A stretch of 64,000 nucleotides of DNA from Mogibacterium sp. (GCA_017403955.1 JAFRDH010000025.1:1-64000), one strand, 5' to 3'. Positions 1 to 8,161 are shown, numbered from the stretch's first letter. The notes: generated from the sequence alone by a model not told the origin. A program made the numbers and translations.

Positions 1-134
1 GGATATTGCTGGCCGAAGAGACTTGCCGGTAGCCGGTCCACATTGAGAGCGAGCCGCAGGCGACGCTCGAAATGATGTACCGCTGCGTTAAGCCGGCACG
101 AGGCGAGAGCCGTGCTCTGAGGCCAGCAATATCC
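1..134. repeat. structured GC-rich element with 14-bp terminal inverted repeats
   Basis: Bases 1-14 (GGATATTGCTGGCC) are the exact reverse complement of bases 121-134, closing a GC-rich block. Inside are further helices: a GAGCG/CGCTC stem with an inner GCC/GGC stem near 47-80, and a GGCACG/CGTGCT stem near 95-116. It lies just downstream of the acetyl-CoA-synthase-like gene, so it could be a structured 3' end, an independent small RNA or a miniature inverted-repeat element. The window starts at its first base, so the outer stem may be longer. I recognise no known RNA family and see no second copy here. Confidence 0.5.
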
Positions 135-147
135 ACCCTTATTCTAA

Positions 148-885
148 TTAACCTTTAAATTCCTTTTTCTCTTTTCCAAAGTGTAGTTCTTTGAGTCCTT
201 CTACTTCGTCGCAGATTTCTCTGAGGCTGCATGTATGGCAGTCTGTCGACATTCCTTCGAGGATCTTGGACAGTGTGAGCGTGATGTCTCTGGTCTTCTT
301 GGCATCAGCACGCATTCCGGCATAGTCAGCATCGTCTGCAGTGACGAAAATCATTTTGACCGCAACGATATCCGGATTCTTCTTGTACTGAGCAATATAG
401 GAGTTTCCGACCTGCTCGAAAGTGATACCCTTTCTTACAGCCTCTTTGGATACTCTGACCTGCTCACGGAAACTGTCGGATGAAGATCTGATCATATATC
501 CCTTCGGATAAACATGATACTTCACGAAGTCGATGTCCTGGATAGCTCTGAACAGCGGCTCGGTGTCCTCCTGGCCTTCACCCTCAAGATCCTTGACCTT
601 GACGATAGCGATCCTGGCAAAAGGAGTGCTGCCTGAGATCTGATTAAGGTCCTTGCCGTATACGAGGATCTCATCTTTGTCAGCATAATCGCCTGATGTG
701 ACGCATGCATAGTTGACAGCAGGCTTGTTGTCGCCGCCGAGTTCATATGCAGACTCTTTCATCATAACGAGCTGGTTGCCGCCGACATCCTCCCAAGTCT
801 TGTGAGGATCATAAGCATATCTCTTAGGAGTAGTGCTCCCGAGGTATCCGTTAATTTTGTCAATGATCGAATTATATAATTCCAT
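148..885 (-). CDS. stand-alone acetyl-CoA synthase middle-domain-like protein
   Basis: The 245-residue product resembles the middle (second) domain of CO dehydrogenase/acetyl-CoA synthase. The landmarks are a GGN motif near residue 35, an ILVYGKDL strand near 73, and VRVSKEAVRKG near 143, comparable to VSKDAVAKG in the Moorella enzyme, followed by a conserved sheet-helix. The true enzyme continues into a large domain carrying the Ni-Fe A-cluster. Here the chain ends about 30 residues after a short Cys motif (Cys216, Cys219, Cys225) that recalls the first A-cluster cysteines. It is the last gene of the dehydratase-like operon, after a tiny membrane protein. Family resemblance is from memory of the sequence. 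Catalysis of acetyl-CoA synthesis is unlikely without the rest of the enzyme, so a scaffold, metal-carrier or acyl-binding role is inference. Confidence 0.65.
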   Translation of the reverse strand: MELYNSIIDKINGYLGSTTPKRYAYDPHKTWEDVGGNQLVMMKESAYELGGDNKPAVNYACVTSGDYADKDEILVYGKDLNQISGSTPFARIAIVKVKDLEGEGQEDTEPLFRAIQDIDFVKYHVYPKGYMIRSSSDSFREQVRVSKEAVRKGITFEQVGNSYIAQYKKNPDIVAVKMIFVTADDADYAGMRADAKKTRDITLTLSKILEGMSTDCHTCSLREICDEVEGLKELHFGKEKKEFKG

Positions 886-940
886 AATATCCCCTCATAA
901 GAGTATGGCGCAGAGCATTGACCCTGCGCCGTTTTCTCTA

Positions 941-1123
941 TTAGAACTTGATATCTACCGGCTTGCGGTCGAATATCTCATTTACTCTTGCATAGGCCCA
1001 TGCCAGCAGCTTCTGATCGAGGTTGAGCATATAGACCGTAAAGAGTGCTCCTGTTGTTACGCAACCAACTGTCGCTGTGACCTTGAGTGCTTTGCAGACA
1101 GGACATTTCTTCTTATTCTTCAT
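941..1123 (-). CDS. small single-span membrane protein, paralogue of the 70-aa protein at 7949-8161
   Basis: This 60-residue protein starts with a Lys-rich stretch containing CPVC (Cys8, Cys11). One hydrophobic segment follows (about residues 17-35), then a LDQKLLAW motif and a short polar tail. The other small protein of this operon has the same layout and a matching LDGKLLYY motif, so the two look like members of one family. A good ribosome binding site (AAGGAGC) precedes the ATG. It lies between the activator gene and the acetyl-CoA-synthase-like gene. Function unknown; a membrane tether or small partner for the neighbouring Fe-S proteins is speculation. Confidence 0.6.
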   Translation of the reverse strand: MKNKKKCPVCKALKVTATVGCVTTGALFTVYMLNLDQKLLAWAYARVNEIFDRKPVDIKF

Positions 1124-1152
1124 TATTGTGCTCCTTTCGGAATAGCAGCTTC

Positions 1153-1944
1153 TTACTTAGCCTGTCCCTTCTGACGAGCGAACTCAGCAGCACCGAGAGC
1201 TCCCATCAGCTGAGGGTCTGTCTTGAGGTTGATAACCTTGAGCTTAAGTACGTGCTCGATAGCGTCCTTCAGTCCGTCATTCTTAGCACATCCGCCTGTA
1301 AGAGTGATGGAATCTGTAGCGCCGGCCTTCTTAGCCATAACGAAGCATCTCTTAGCTACAGCCATCTGGATTCCAGCAGCGATCTCGTCCATTGGCTTGT
1401 TCTCACCAACGAGTGTGATAACCTCGGACTCAGCGAATACTGTGCACTGTGCAGTGATAGGAATTACGTTCTTAGCTGTGAGTGAGAGCTTGGAGAATTC
1501 AGGGAGTGTCATCTCGAAAGATCTAGCCATAGCTTCATAGAATCTTCCTGTTCCAGCAGCGCACTTATCGTTCATAGCGAAGTTCTTAACTGTTCCGTCT
1601 GTATCAACTGCGATACCCTTAACGTCCTGTCCGCCGATATCGATGATAGCCTTTACTGATGGGTCAGTTACGTGTACGCCCATAGCATGGCAGGAAATCT
1701 CGGAAATGTTCTCGTCAGCGAATGGAACCTTGTTACGTCCATATCCTGTACCGATGAGGTATGCGAGTTCTTTGGAGGACTTGAGGCCAACCTTGCCAAG
1801 AACTTCATCCATAGCCAGCTTAGCTGAAGCTTCGGAATTGATCTTGCTCTTGATTGTGGTATCTGCTACCATCTTGCCGTTCTCATCAAGGATAACTGCC
1901 TTTGTATAAGTTGAACCTACATCACAGCCGCCATAATATTTCAT
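1153..1944 (-). CDS. hgdC: 2-hydroxyacyl-CoA dehydratase activator ATPase (HgdC/BadF/BcrA-type)
   Basis: This 263-residue ASKHA-fold ATPase matches the usual length of HgdC-type activators (archerases). These homodimers hold one [4Fe-4S] cluster and inject single electrons into the dehydratase or reductase, driven by ATP hydrolysis. Visible features are the N-terminal phosphate loop DVGSTYTK, the DIGGQD motif near 102, the two cluster cysteines Cys128 (NDKCAAGTGRF) and Cys167 (TAQCTVFAESEV), and the C-terminal LTGGCAKN motif. It is the only activator beside three dehydratase-like pairs, so it may serve all of them. A promoter-like sequence lies in the 126-bp gap upstream, so it may be expressed separately from the preceding genes. 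Its electron donor is not evident; ferredoxin or flavodoxin is usual for the family. Confidence 0.93.
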   Translation of the reverse strand: MKYYGGCDVGSTYTKAVILDENGKMVADTTIKSKINSEASAKLAMDEVLGKVGLKSSKELAYLIGTGYGRNKVPFADENISEISCHAMGVHVTDPSVKAIIDIGGQDVKGIAVDTDGTVKNFAMNDKCAAGTGRFYEAMARSFEMTLPEFSKLSLTAKNVIPITAQCTVFAESEVITLVGENKPMDEIAAGIQMAVAKRCFVMAKKAGATDSITLTGGCAKNDGLKDAIEHVLKLKVINLKTDPQLMGALGAAEFARQKGQAK

Positions 1945-1990
1945 GATTCTTTCTCTCCTTCTTTTATTACAAAAGTACTATGCTGCCCAC

Positions 1991-2019
1991 ATTATATTCA
2001 CTAATGCAGGGAATGTAAA
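1991..2019 (-). promoter_or_regulatory. sigma-A-like promoter ahead of hgdC
   Basis: On the minus strand TTTACA (2019-2014) is followed after exactly 17 bases by a perfect TATAAT (1996-1991). It sits in the gap between the first A-type subunit gene and the activator gene, about 45 bases before the activator start, and would give the activator, the small membrane protein and the acetyl-CoA-synthase-like gene their own transcript. Confidence 0.6.
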
Positions 2020-2070
2020 CTATTTTTTAACAAATGGTAAATTTAAGCTGTTTTTACAGTTTCAGACTGC

Positions 2071-3933
2071 TTACATAGCGGTCTCATCATCGAACTCTTC
2101 CAGTGTAGGATCGATCGGCTCAGCTCTCATGACTGTTCTCATGTATTCGTTTACCTTGCCTCTCATGTTCTTTCTGGATACTGTTCTAGGGTCCATCAGA
2201 TCGTGCTCGATCCAGATCATGTGATAGTTCTTGTCTCTGCACTGATCGTCAAGGATACCCTGCAGTGTAGCCATGTTCTTGCATGCTACGTTCTGGTACA
2301 TGATGATGATCTCAGCTCTCCAGTCTTCTACCTGTCTCCAGAGCTCGTCAACAACGTTGTGATATCCGCCGTTGGTGTGTCTTCTCATTACCATACGCTC
2401 GTAGAGTCTTGCCAGATCCATCAGAGCTTCTTCCTTGTCCTCAGTCTCGAGAACCTTGGTGAAGTTGAGTGATTCCATCTCTACCAGGATGTCGATGCCC
2501 CAGCAGTTTGCAAGCCAGTTACTGAAGTTAGCATAGTAGTGAGCAGGGCAGGACCAAACGATTCCTCTGTACTTCATTTTGCCGCGCCATGCTTCTTCGC
2601 GTCTCTCGTAAGCCTTCATCATGATGTCATTGACTTTCTCGAAGGTCCTCATTGTACGAGGGTCAGCACCGCCGTCCATCTCGTAGTTCCACTTACGGAA
2701 GAGCTCATAGCAAGGTCCGATGATCTGCGGATAATCGGTCTTGTTGACTTCCCACTTCTGCAGCTCATAAGCGGTTTCTTCGTTGAACCTCTTCATCTGC
2801 TTGAAGTAAGCGTCCCAGTTCCACTTAGCGCCTGTGATTTCCTCAACGAACTTGATGCAGCCCTTGATGTCCTCAACAGCGTCCTGTGTAGTTTCTTCAT
2901 ACTCGTATCTTACAGGGAATGTCAGGTGATAAACCGGCAGATCCGGGAATCTTCTTGACATATACTCTGATGCCATTACTGAGCCGTCGCAAGGCATCGA
3001 GCTTGAGATGAAGCATGAACCCATGTGTGGGAGAGCGTCGATTACGAGCGCGCCGCACTCTGAGCTAGGTACCGGACATGTGTCAGCAGGGAGACCAAAA
3101 CTCTCGACTGCGTCGATGTACGGAATGCATGTGAGCTGGTCGATCTCAGATACCAGGAATACCGGCATGAGCTGATAAGGAATACCTACCAGGTCTGGGA
3201 ATCCTGCCATGATCTGTCCCATTGTCATCTCGTCGAAGAGTACGACCTTCTTGTTGAGTACGGAGTTACCGTTCTTCTTGTCGCACTTAGCGAGGAATAC
3301 CAGATTCTCAGCTACATAACGGAAGATGTCATAGATCATCAGGTGTGACATTCTCAGTGCGCTTCCCTTCTGGCCAAATGTGTTCTTGTCCATGAAGCCT
3401 ACGCAGCAGAAGTATGAGATCATCCATCTGTAGTAGAGTGCTGAGTTGAGAGCAGGAACGAGGTCCTTTGAGAATGTCATGAGGAGCATTCCCCACATTT
3501 TGAGCCATTCCTTGAAGTCATATGCTGTATCTACAGCACCCTTCCACTCTCTTCTTACAGTTGCCATATCTCCCTTACGATAGAGCTTACCAAGAGTCTT
3601 CTCACCGTTGAGGAATACGTCTTTGAGTTCCTCAGGGCTCATCTGTGTTGCCTGCTTGAACTCGAGGATGCATCTGTTCAGGTCATCTTTGCATCTTTCA
3701 GCCTGAAGCTTCCAGAATGCCTTGTGATCTGCTTCCTTGAACATCTCGGTGCAGATACCGACGACTTCCATGAGGTTCTTGCCCTGTGCCTTCCAGTCGA
3801 TATTGTCTTTAGCACGGAAGAATGCAGGGTTAGGGAATTTAGCTTTGCCGTTAGCGGCTGCTTTCTTTGCTTTGATCTCTCTCTTTTCGGCAAGAGCGTT
3901 TCTGATGCCCAATAATTCTGTTGAAAGTACCAT
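2071..3933 (-). CDS. 2-hydroxyacyl-CoA dehydratase/benzoyl-CoA reductase-like A-type subunit, pair 1
   Basis: This 620-residue protein is of the 2-hydroxyglutaryl-CoA dehydratase D-component family (PF06050 type) and is longer than its two paralogues here (543 and 534 residues). The extra length is mainly an N-terminal extension of about 80 residues, including a Lys/Ala-rich stretch. Conserved Cys-containing motifs shared by all three A-type proteins are CPVP, PCDGS and NCWG, candidate [4Fe-4S] ligands. It begins at a TAATG junction with the preceding B-type gene (1-base overlap), so the two are probably translated together as a heterodimer. The substrate cannot be deduced; aromatic or 2-hydroxyacyl thioesters are usual for the family, but these sequences look divergent. 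Confidence 0.8.
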   Translation of the reverse strand: MVLSTELLGIRNALAEKREIKAKKAAANGKAKFPNPAFFRAKDNIDWKAQGKNLMEVVGICTEMFKEADHKAFWKLQAERCKDDLNRCILEFKQATQMSPEELKDVFLNGEKTLGKLYRKGDMATVRREWKGAVDTAYDFKEWLKMWGMLLMTFSKDLVPALNSALYYRWMISYFCCVGFMDKNTFGQKGSALRMSHLMIYDIFRYVAENLVFLAKCDKKNGNSVLNKKVVLFDEMTMGQIMAGFPDLVGIPYQLMPVFLVSEIDQLTCIPYIDAVESFGLPADTCPVPSSECGALVIDALPHMGSCFISSSMPCDGSVMASEYMSRRFPDLPVYHLTFPVRYEYEETTQDAVEDIKGCIKFVEEITGAKWNWDAYFKQMKRFNEETAYELQKWEVNKTDYPQIIGPCYELFRKWNYEMDGGADPRTMRTFEKVNDIMMKAYERREEAWRGKMKYRGIVWSCPAHYYANFSNWLANCWGIDILVEMESLNFTKVLETEDKEEALMDLARLYERMVMRRHTNGGYHNVVDELWRQVEDWRAEIIIMYQNVACKNMATLQGILDDQCRDKNYHMIWIEHDLMDPRTVSRKNMRGKVNEYMRTVMRAEPIDPTLEEFDDETAM

Positions 3934-5123
3934 TACTTCTTGCCTCCTTTCTGGATCTTTTTGATTTCAAGGGATTCTACAAACGCCTGGAATCTTGTTC
4001 TGAGCTGTCCGGATCCTCTTGCATTGTACAGTCTGTCTATAGAGAGAATCGGCCAGCCGTATTCATCTGCCATAATGTGGCTTACCAGAGCTCTTTCAAA
4101 TCCCCAGAAGTCACAGTATTTCATCTGTTCGTAGATGATTCCGTCAGCCTTGAACTCCTTAGCGAGTCTGTCAGCTGTCTCTCTTCTCTGATGTACTTTG
4201 TTGTCAGCAATGTAACGTGCACATTCTGAAGTGTTCATGTAATGACGGACGATCTGCGGAAGTGCATCTTCATCATCAGTGAGTTCGATCACTTCTCTGC
4301 CAGGGATCGATCCGAAGCAGTGTCTGTCAAATACTACTCTTGCGCCTGCTGCCTCGATCATCTTGGTGAACTCAGGGTCATCGATCTCGGATCCGACGAT
4401 ACCGACTCTTGCTCTAGGCAGCTGCTTATCAGGTTTTCTCTTCTTGAGTTCTTCCAGAGTCTCCTTAAGATATGGAAGAATCAGATACTTAGGGCATGTG
4501 TAGGTAACAAGGTTGAGGACGTGGAATTCATATCCTGTGATAACCGGATTGTCAGCCTTACGCATTTCGCTGATTTCCTGCATGACCTTGCAGACTTCGT
4601 TGTGCTCAGCAACTGCTTTTCTGATAGCAGCATCCGAGATATCTACACCAAGATTCTCGTGCATTGCAGCGAGCAGTCTTGTTTCGAGTTGTCTCTGCAT
4701 ATGTCTGTATGAGAAATCCTCAGTCTTGTAAGGTACATCCAGAATCGGCAGGAAGAAGTGATCCTTCTCGTTGCACTTGAGTATGCTGAAATGCTCATAG
4801 AATCTGTTCATCATTGAGCAGGCATCAACTGCAGCAAGTCCGTCCAGGAACTGGAATCCTCCCTCGATAGCCCTCTCCAGCAGTGCACGTGCGAATTCGC
4901 AGACGTAGTTCGACATATAATATGTAGAAATGTCGATGGAGCCTGTTCTAGGTGCACGGAGTCTTACGGAAACGCAGTTGTCAACGTTGAGGAGAACTTC
5001 AGGAATGTGGTAGCAGGTATAGCCCATAATGAACTTACCGTCTTTCTTTGCCTGTTCAACCAGTTCGTTGTCTGCATTGTCCAGAAGGTTCTCGAAGTAG
5101 ATCATGTGCTTCAAGTCTTTCAA
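3933..5123 (-). CDS. 2-hydroxyacyl-CoA dehydratase-like B-type subunit, pair 1
   Basis: This 396-residue partner of the preceding A-type protein belongs to the same PF06050-type family. Candidate Fe-S cysteines lie in GYTCYHIPEVL near 37, SNYVCEFARALLERA near 70-85 and DACSMMNRF near 100, positions that also hold cysteines in the other two B-type proteins here. The start is TTG, supported by a strong GGGAGG ribosome binding site; no ATG fits as well. A repeat element of two GGTGAC...GTCACC hairpins lies in the 112-bp gap upstream, between this gene and the CooC-like gene. In known relatives the two subunits carry [4Fe-4S] clusters and receive one electron from the activator. Confidence 0.8.
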   Translation of the reverse strand: MKDLKHMIYFENLLDNADNELVEQAKKDGKFIMGYTCYHIPEVLLNVDNCVSVRLRAPRTGSIDISTYYMSNYVCEFARALLERAIEGGFQFLDGLAAVDACSMMNRFYEHFSILKCNEKDHFFLPILDVPYKTEDFSYRHMQRQLETRLLAAMHENLGVDISDAAIRKAVAEHNEVCKVMQEISEMRKADNPVITGYEFHVLNLVTYTCPKYLILPYLKETLEELKKRKPDKQLPRARVGIVGSEIDDPEFTKMIEAAGARVVFDRHCFGSIPGREVIELTDDEDALPQIVRHYMNTSECARYIADNKVHQRRETADRLAKEFKADGIIYEQMKYCDFWGFERALVSHIMADEYGWPILSIDRLYNARGSGQLRTRFQAFVESLEIKKIQKGGKK

Positions 5124-5146
5124 TGTAATAACCTCCCTCTTATTTC

Positions 5147-5226
5147 GGTGACAAGGAGACGGCCCGTATTGTCACCATTTATTGTTTATTTGAAGGTGAC
5201 GCATCAGGCCGTCCCCCGGAGTCACC
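5147..5226. repeat. REP/BIME-like pair of hairpins
   Basis: Two imperfect palindromes, each opening with GGTGAC and closing with GTCACC, lie at 5147-5176 and 5195-5226 in opposite orientation, separated by an AT-rich spacer. Each contains a GACGGCC/GGCCGTC core, so the units can also pair with each other as ends of one 80-bp element. This is the layout of a bacterial interspersed mosaic element. It sits in the gap between the CooC-like gene and the first B-type gene, where it could act as an mRNA stabiliser or attenuator. Confidence 0.6.
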
Positions 5227-5235
5227 TTTTATCAA

Positions 5236-5997
5236 CTAAATTAGCTGCATCTTCTTGAGGGCTTCGCGTGTCCCCTTCATTACCGGTGAATCCTCCGGAA
5301 GGTCGAATACGCTGATGCCCATGATGTCGTTATCTGCGTGTGCCTTGTCGTCAGGAATGTAAGCAAGGATCTCCGCCGACTCAACTTTGACGAAAGGTAT
5401 CGATTCCTCTTTGACACGGTTTACGATGACTCCGCACTTATCGTACATGACGAGTTCATCTGCGACCTGCTTGATGGTATCGACAACCTTGCAGCCCTTG
5501 CGGCTTGGGTCAGTAATAAGGAAAAGATGGGTGACCTTCTCCATTACACGGCGGTTGATCTGTTCGATCCCGGCTTCACCGTCGATAACAACGTAATCGA
5601 AGTCATTTGCCAGAAGACTGATGACTTCCTTGAGATATGCATTGACTTTACAGTAGCATCCTGCAGCCTCAGGTCTTCCTATAGCCAGAAAACTGAACTT
5701 CTGCTCTTCGAGCATCGTATCGAAGATCCTGAATCTTGCTTCATTAAGCATCTCGATTGCTTCCTTCGGATGTCCGTCTTCAACACTGTTGACTATTTTC
5801 TTGCGGATCCCGTCGAGTGTGTCTGTCGGCTCAACTCCGAGTGCTGTGGTAAGTCCGATAGCAGGGTCTGCATCGATTGCCAGGATCCTTGCGTCCGGAT
5901 ATTCTTCCGTGAGGATCCTTACCATCGCTGAAGAGATCGAAGTCTTTCCGACTCCGCCTTTGCCTGCTACTGTCAAAATCTTTGTATCATTACTCAT
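5236..5997 (-). CDS. cooC: CooC/AcsF-like nickel-insertion ATPase
   Basis: This 253-residue P-loop ATPase of the MinD/ParA class has the deviant Walker A GKGGVGKT near residue 12 and a DADP motif near 43. Its distinctive feature is GRPEAAGCYC (Cys114 and Cys116), matching the CxC metal-binding motif of CooC, the ATPase that matures the nickel site of CO dehydrogenase; AcsF does the same for acetyl-CoA synthase. The length equals that of Carboxydothermus CooC. No CO dehydrogenase gene is in this window; the neighbours are dehydratase-like genes and an acetyl-CoA-synthase-domain protein. The natural inference is that it matures a metal site in one of these. It lies 47 bp after htpG in the same direction. 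Confidence 0.82.
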   Translation of the reverse strand: MSNDTKILTVAGKGGVGKTSISSAMVRILTEEYPDARILAIDADPAIGLTTALGVEPTDTLDGIRKKIVNSVEDGHPKEAIEMLNEARFRIFDTMLEEQKFSFLAIGRPEAAGCYCKVNAYLKEVISLLANDFDYVVIDGEAGIEQINRRVMEKVTHLFLITDPSRKGCKVVDTIKQVADELVMYDKCGVIVNRVKEESIPFVKVESAEILAYIPDDKAHADNDIMGISVFDLPEDSPVMKGTREALKKMQLI

Positions 5998-6044
5998 TAA
6001 TAATTCTCCAGTTGATTAGTTTTTGTCTGCTCCCCGGTGAAACA

Positions 6045-7937
6045 TCAGAACAAGGAGCAAACGATGTCTGTGTATCCGGATGGATCTGCGATTGGAAGTC
6101 CTGCGATGAGGAGTGACTGGTTGAACAGTACCTCGCACAGCTTCTTGGCTTTCTCAGGATCCTGAAGTCTCGCTCTTTCGAGGGCCAGGAATGCCGGATG
6201 GTCTACGTTGAGTTCGAGTATTCTCTTGGCCTTCATTCCGAGTTCCGGATTGACTGCTGTGAAATACTTTTCCATCTCGAAAGTGATTCCTTCGCCACTC
6301 GACAGGCAGACCGGATGAGTTTTGAGCTTGGTCGTAGCCTTGACTACGTCTACCTTGTCGCCGAGTGTCTGCTTGACGAATTCAAAGGTTTCTTTGAATG
6401 TCTCGGTCATCTGCTCATCTGTCTTACCGTCGCCAAGATCGAAGTCGCCGTCAATGACTGACATAAAGCTTACATCTTTGTATTTCCTGAACATGTCAGG
6501 GATGAATTCATCCGTGCTGTCTGTGAAATACAGGATCTCGATGCCTTTGTCCTTGAGGATCTCAGTCTGAGGCATCTTGTCTACTGCGTCAAAGCTGTCG
6601 CCTGCTGCGTAGTAGATGTACTTCTGGTCTTCCTGCATCCTCTCGACATACTCAGCAAGTGTTACGAGCTTCTTCTCCGTCGAAGAGTAGAACATCAGGA
6701 AATCCTGGAGTTCGTTCTTGTATTTGCCGTAGTCATCGAGTGCGCAGAGCTTGAGCTGTCTGCCAAAGCTCTTGTAGAACTTTTCGTATTTCTCACGGTT
6801 GTTCTTGAGCATTTCCTCGAGAGTAGTTCTGATCTTCTTCTCGAGGTTCTTTGAGATCAGCTTGAGCTGTCTGTCGTGCTGCAGAACTTCTCTTGAAATA
6901 TTGAGCGACAGGTCAGGTGAATCTACAACGCCTTTGACAAAGTTGAAGTACTCTGGAAGGAGTTCTTTGCATTTGTCCATGATCAGTACGCCGGAGCTGT
7001 AAAGCTGAAGTCCGCCCGTGAATTCGTCTGAGTAATACTTGTTCGGTATCATCTCAGGGATGTACATCAAAGCGTTATAGCTGACCAGACCCTCGGCAGA
7101 AACTGTGATCGTTTCAAGCGGCGGCAGATCGTCCTGGAATGTCTGCTTGTAGAATGTCTCGTATTCCTCTCTTGTGACGTCCGCGCGCTTTCTCTGCCAC
7201 AGCGGGATCATTGAGTTGAATACTTCGTATTCGTATACTTCCTCGTATTCCGGATTCTTAGGGTCAGAGCCCTCTTTGATCTTAGGCTGAGGCATCAGCA
7301 TTTTGATTGGGAATCTGATGTAGTCAGAGTATTTCTTGACGAGTTTGTATATAGGGTACTCTCTCAAGTACTGGCTGAATTCATCAGCTTCTTCGCCGTC
7401 CTGTCTGATATGCATGATGACGTCAGTTCCCTGTCCGTCTCTCTCAGCTTCTTCGATAGTGTAACCGCCGGTACCTTCGGAGACCCATCTGTGCGCCTTT
7501 TCCTCGCCGTACTTGCGGGAAACGACTTCGACTTTGTCGGAGACCATGAACGCGGAGTAGAAACCTACGCCGAACTGTCCGATGATGTCTACCTGATCTG
7601 CCTTGTCAGCTTTGGATTTCTCGAGTTCCTCAGAGAATTTCTTGCTCCCTGAGAAAGCGATGGTGCCGAGGTTCTTCTCGAGCTCTTCTTCGTTCATGCC
7701 GATCCCGTTGTCGCTGACCGTGAGTGTACGGTTCTCTTTGTCGAGAGTCAGTATGATCTCAAAATCCTTACGCCTGAGTCCGACTGTGTTGTCGGTGAGC
7801 GAAAGATAGCACATTTTGTCGATGGCATCAGACGCGTTCGAGATGATCTCTCTGAGAAAAATCTCCTTGTGCGTATAAATCGAATTGATCATTAAGTCCA
7901 GCAGACGCTGGGATTCGGCTTTAAACTGTTTCTTCAT
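6045..7937 (-). CDS. htpG: molecular chaperone HtpG (Hsp90)
   Basis: This 630-residue Hsp90 homologue has the usual bacterial length. The N-terminal GHKL ATPase domain shows the expected motifs: the helix with IFLREIISNASDA near 30, SDNGIGM near 95 and GQFGVGFYS near 125. The middle domain has the NISREVLQ stretch near 345. It is a dimeric cytosolic foldase. It sits within the dehydratase-like operon, 11 bp after a tiny membrane-protein gene and before the CooC-like gene, suggesting co-transcription. That is an unusual place for htpG and may mean that the large oxygen-sensitive enzymes here need dedicated folding help, which is inference. Confidence 0.95.
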   Translation of the reverse strand: MKKQFKAESQRLLDLMINSIYTHKEIFLREIISNASDAIDKMCYLSLTDNTVGLRRKDFEIILTLDKENRTLTVSDNGIGMNEEELEKNLGTIAFSGSKKFSEELEKSKADKADQVDIIGQFGVGFYSAFMVSDKVEVVSRKYGEEKAHRWVSEGTGGYTIEEAERDGQGTDVIMHIRQDGEEADEFSQYLREYPIYKLVKKYSDYIRFPIKMLMPQPKIKEGSDPKNPEYEEVYEYEVFNSMIPLWQRKRADVTREEYETFYKQTFQDDLPPLETITVSAEGLVSYNALMYIPEMIPNKYYSDEFTGGLQLYSSGVLIMDKCKELLPEYFNFVKGVVDSPDLSLNISREVLQHDRQLKLISKNLEKKIRTTLEEMLKNNREKYEKFYKSFGRQLKLCALDDYGKYKNELQDFLMFYSSTEKKLVTLAEYVERMQEDQKYIYYAAGDSFDAVDKMPQTEILKDKGIEILYFTDSTDEFIPDMFRKYKDVSFMSVIDGDFDLGDGKTDEQMTETFKETFEFVKQTLGDKVDVVKATTKLKTHPVCLSSGEGITFEMEKYFTAVNPELGMKAKRILELNVDHPAFLALERARLQDPEKAKKLCEVLFNQSLLIAGLPIADPSGYTDIVCSLF

Positions 7938-7948
7938 AGAATTAACCT

Positions 7949-8161
7949 TTATTTCTTCATGTATTCAGAATCAATCTGTTCGTATGGAACTGTATGCGGA
8001 TCTCTTCTTTCCATGTTGTCGAAGTGTCTCTTCATGAACGGCTCTACTACGTAATAGAGCAGCTTGCCGTCAAGATCGAAGTAGAACACGCAGAACAGTC
8101 CTGCATATGCGGCAGCAAGAGCGCCGACAGTTCTCTTTATGTTTTTCTTTGCCTTCATCAT
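7949..8161 (-). CDS. small single-span membrane protein, paralogue of the 60-aa protein at 941-1123
   Basis: This 70-residue protein has a basic N-terminus (KAKKNIKR), one hydrophobic segment (about residues 11-27), the motif LDGKLLYYVVEP and a charged tail of about 25 residues. The hydrophobic segment plus LDxKLL arrangement matches the other small protein of this operon. A GGAGG-type site (AAAGGAGGCCG) precedes the ATG. It directly follows the second A-type subunit gene (12-bp gap). Function unknown; the repeated association with dehydratase-like genes suggests an accessory role. Confidence 0.6.
   Translation of the reverse strand: MMKAKKNIKRTVGALAAAYAGLFCVFYFDLDGKLLYYVVEPFMKRHFDNMERRDPHTVPYEQIDSEYMKK

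Noticed and set aside
1-134. Signal recognition particle RNA, 6S RNA or RNase P RNA
   Set aside because: The conserved sequence blocks of these RNAs are not present and the size does not fit RNase P RNA.
148-885. Functional acetyl-CoA synthase
   Set aside because: The A-cluster domain and the fourth cysteine are missing, so the protein cannot be called an acetyl-CoA synthase.
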